Shown here piece after piece: positions 61,465 to 64,000 of a stretch of DNA of 64,000 nucleotides (position 1 is the stretch's first letter; the number at the start of each line of letters is the position of its first letter). A model generated the notes under the pieces. The model was not told the origin of the DNA and searched no databases. It saw nothing but the letters and a program-made list of their open reading frames with translations. The stretch comes from Prostheceraeus crozeri (Eukaryota; Platyhelminthes; Polycladida; Euryleptidae), in the NCBI GenBank assembly GCA_907163375.1, contig CAJQUW010015440.1:169075-233074 (forward strand). The letters are read 5' to 3'. A program made the position numbers and the translations under genes.

Positions 61465-64000
61465 TTGTATGTAACTCTTGACAAGCCTATGAATATTGCA
61501 TTTTTTTATCACTGTAAGTAATAAATATTGGAGAGATGAAGAAATCTTTGACTGACTTTTATTGAAGTCTATCAAAGTTTGTTCTCTCAATAGATTTTGA
61601 TTCATGAAAAGTTTGAGTCTATGAATGTTTGCAAATGTGGATAGATTTGAAATTCAGATTTCTATCAAAAAATGATTTGAAATATCAATTTAACAATTCA
61701 TTCATTAATGGATTCTCAAGCTGGAGTGACGGACGACGGTTCATGGCTATCTGGTGCGGTGAGAATTCTATGTGAAATTGGCCGGCATATAATGGTGCAT
61801 TATATACCCTCCAATGCCAGGCAATAATGCATTTCAAACTCATTTCAATCATTTCTATGACCTCCAAAGCAATATTCGATGGATTTGCTGTTTCGTTTCC
61901 AGTGAATTGCCCTCCTCAACTTCTCCATTTTGTCTGTTTTGCATTGATAATGTGCCTTGATCAATCTTGCAACTAACGAATCGGTGAGTGAGTGTCAAAT
62001 AAAACCATCCAGCTTCGAGATTGAAACTGTTCTTTAGCTGGCTGCCCTTATCTCGATCTAGCCGGAGCTTATAGGCTAAATGTACATAGATATTTCACTC
62101 ATCATTCTACCTTTTTCACCATGGTCTGATATGAAACTACAGAGACTCTCTTCCAGTAAGCGGCACGAATTTCTAGTTGTCAAATATCGAGAAACAAATG
62201 ACACCCATGACATCAGTGTTTGTGCATTAAGACTTTCAATCAATCATGAAAAAATAAAAAATATGCAAGAAGTACATGTGTAGTCTGGTGGGCGGAATAG
62301 GCAAATTGACTTGCCGGGGTGATGAGCGATAAGCCAATTTTTGCTGATTCAGTCGAGCAGCATGGTTTCTGCTCACATATAGAAGGAAAGTCAACATAGA
62401 TCTACTCCTTCGTCGGAATACTCTTTGTATGAACGGCGGACGTAGCCTGCTTCTCCAGATCACGGACATTTGGTTGCTTCCTGTGATCCTTGCGACGTCG
62501 GTGGACTCCAGTGGGCATCGGTTTTCTAAGAAGATATGCGTCAGGCACTTACCTCACCTGTTGTCTTGTCACTGCTGCAAATGCGGCGAGAACGGTTGAA
62601 TGTGCCTTTACGACGTTGACTTTGTACTTATATTGAAATTACTTTGGAATTATATTGTTATTGTACTTTATATTGGAGCTTACTGCACTGATGTTATATT
62701 ATACATGTAGTACAGCTTTATTATGTAACAGGCATGACATCACCAACTCTAAAAAAGTTGATAAATGAGAACATGTGCAATAAAGGCGAAAAGGAGGTGG
62801 TTAGTGAAGAATAATTCAAGAACAATCAGTTATAGTAGAACACGTCTTCGTGAGGAGAGAACACGTTCCTTCGTGCACGTCAGGTTATTACCTACGAATT
62901 ATCATAGTTTAACACTCGCCCCAATGGGGGGCAATTTTCGCCCCGCGAGGAATTTTTTGAACATCTTCCAAACCAAGCAAGGTGTGGCTACCAGATTTCT
63001 CCTAGTTTACTTTTTACGTGTTATGCAAGTTTTGACTGATGGGAAACAAAATTGGGACTATAATTTTGGCGTGAGATCAATTTTAAAATTTGAATGTTTG
63101 GAATATTTTGGCTTATTTCTGTACAATTCACTTCTAATGCATAATGAGGTATCAATTCTTGATGAAATAAGTTGAGATTACAAAAAAGGATTCTTCCTAT
63201 CAATTGAAAGATGCATGCATTCACCGATGCAAAGCTTTTGAATCTAAAATCTCCTGCTTATTATGTATGCATGCTTGAAATTTGAAATTCAAATTTCAGA
63301 TATGATTTTTTATTACTTTTGTACTTTTCAGTTCTGCATCTGATCAGCAATTATTGAAAATTTTCAGCTTCATGCTGCTTTTAGCCTCACTGTCTCGATA
63401 AATGCTCACCAACTGCTTGTCTGTTCAACTGCTGATGCTAAATATTAAAATGTGCTATTTCAGTTGAGCCAGAAGTTTGAATTATTCGTTCTTTGACCTC
63501 ATCTAATGCAATGATGTAATCTCAGAGCGATTAATAAATAATCATCATTTTATTAACCACCTTGACCACATCTTTCGATTAGTGCATTGTTTATTGGATT
63601 TTGTTGTCATTTTTCATTTCAAATGGTGATATACTGGAAATTTGTTAAAAAAATAGCGTTTTTTACCTTCACCCGAGCCCATGGATGACGTTAAATTTAA
63701 AGGTAATGCAGTTTTTCTGGATCCCTTTTCAACGACCTTCTTTCGCCAAAATTAGTATAATAGTTTGGGAGATCAGCAAGTGGCGAGCAGGTGAGCGAAA
63801 TTCACCCCCCCCCAATGGGGTGCGGGTGAAGAGAACTAATGCTTGAGCATGCAACGAAATCTGTAAGTAAATCATTCCAAAGGGGAACAGTACGGCATAA
63901 AGACCAATTACCTCGACTCAGTGAACAATGACTCCTTCATTTGTATTGATGTCCACGCGTGCGACTTTCAGAATAAACATCAAACGGAACAGGAATGTCA
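61465..64000. other. End of window, no supported gene
   Basis: AT-rich with short frames only. The 136-codon frame at 62765-63175 has no motif I recognise. CTTCACCCGAGCCCATGG (63667) is echoed inverted by CCAATGGGGTGCGGGTGAAG (63812-63831), a possible 165-bp MITE without a clear duplication. Confidence 0.35.

Noticed and set aside
63667-63831. 165-bp MITE with CTTCACCCG ends
   Set aside because: The inverted match is short and imperfect and no target-site duplication could be found.

Overview
This is an AT-rich piece of animal nuclear genome: GT-AG spliced genes with long introns, several superfamilies of cut-and-paste transposon, LINE fragments and unusually many Penelope-like elements (PLEs). 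That repertoire fits a marine invertebrate such as a cnidarian, echinoderm, lancelet or lophotrochozoan. The sequence alone does not fix the phylum. No rRNA, functional tRNA, CRISPR array or LTR retrovirus was recognised.

The core of the window is a pair of convergent paralogous host genes that I cannot match to a named family. Gene 1 lies on + (coding 6140-19083) and gene 2 on - (coding 57006-32840). Both have the same build: a first coding exon of 19 coding bases (six codons plus one base), one large exon of exactly 903 nt, a 102-nt exon, a series of 33-39 nt micro-exons, and a terminal exon of about 420-435 nt. Every intron is phase 1, and the summed coding lengths divide by three (624 and 534 residues). 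The 903-nt exon encodes three or four small modules that look like ubiquitin-type beta-grasp folds, plus a conserved CxGCGRR motif. The terminal exon encodes a GW..F..(V/I)...L.P(I/V)F ... TW ... CxGRRTVL domain. In gene 1 the micro-exon part has become a perfect tandem array: ten 107-bp units, each a 36-nt exon plus a 71-nt intron, following two older 36-nt exons. A third terminal exon (24535-24959, +) stands alone between the genes. It is either an alternative 3' end for gene 1 or what is left of a third gene.

Almost everything else is mobile DNA. 1-3403 is a long inverted-repeat element invaded by a PLE end, a CACTA-like MITE and a small hAT MITE. 8144-8798 is a hAT MITE in intron 1 of gene 1. 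10.7-14.7 kb (intron 2) has a fold-back SINE pair, an 825-bp MITE and a LINE fragment. 21.4-24.3 kb is a LINE with endonuclease and reverse transcriptase. 25-31.5 kb is PLE and LINE debris. Introns of gene 2 hold a decayed PLE (33.6-35.2 kb) and a nested stack: a 1-kb TA-flanked MITE hit by a complete 4.4-kb hAT transposon with an intact 755-residue transposase (itself hit by a 415-bp MITE) and by another MITE. 50-52 kb holds palindromes and a mariner fragment. 57-64 kb is upstream of gene 2 and has MITEs, PLE debris, hairpins and quiet AT-rich sequence.

Splice sites and phases are direct readings. Fold assignments are inference from sequence pattern. Many target-site duplications were read exactly, so the ends of those elements are well fixed.
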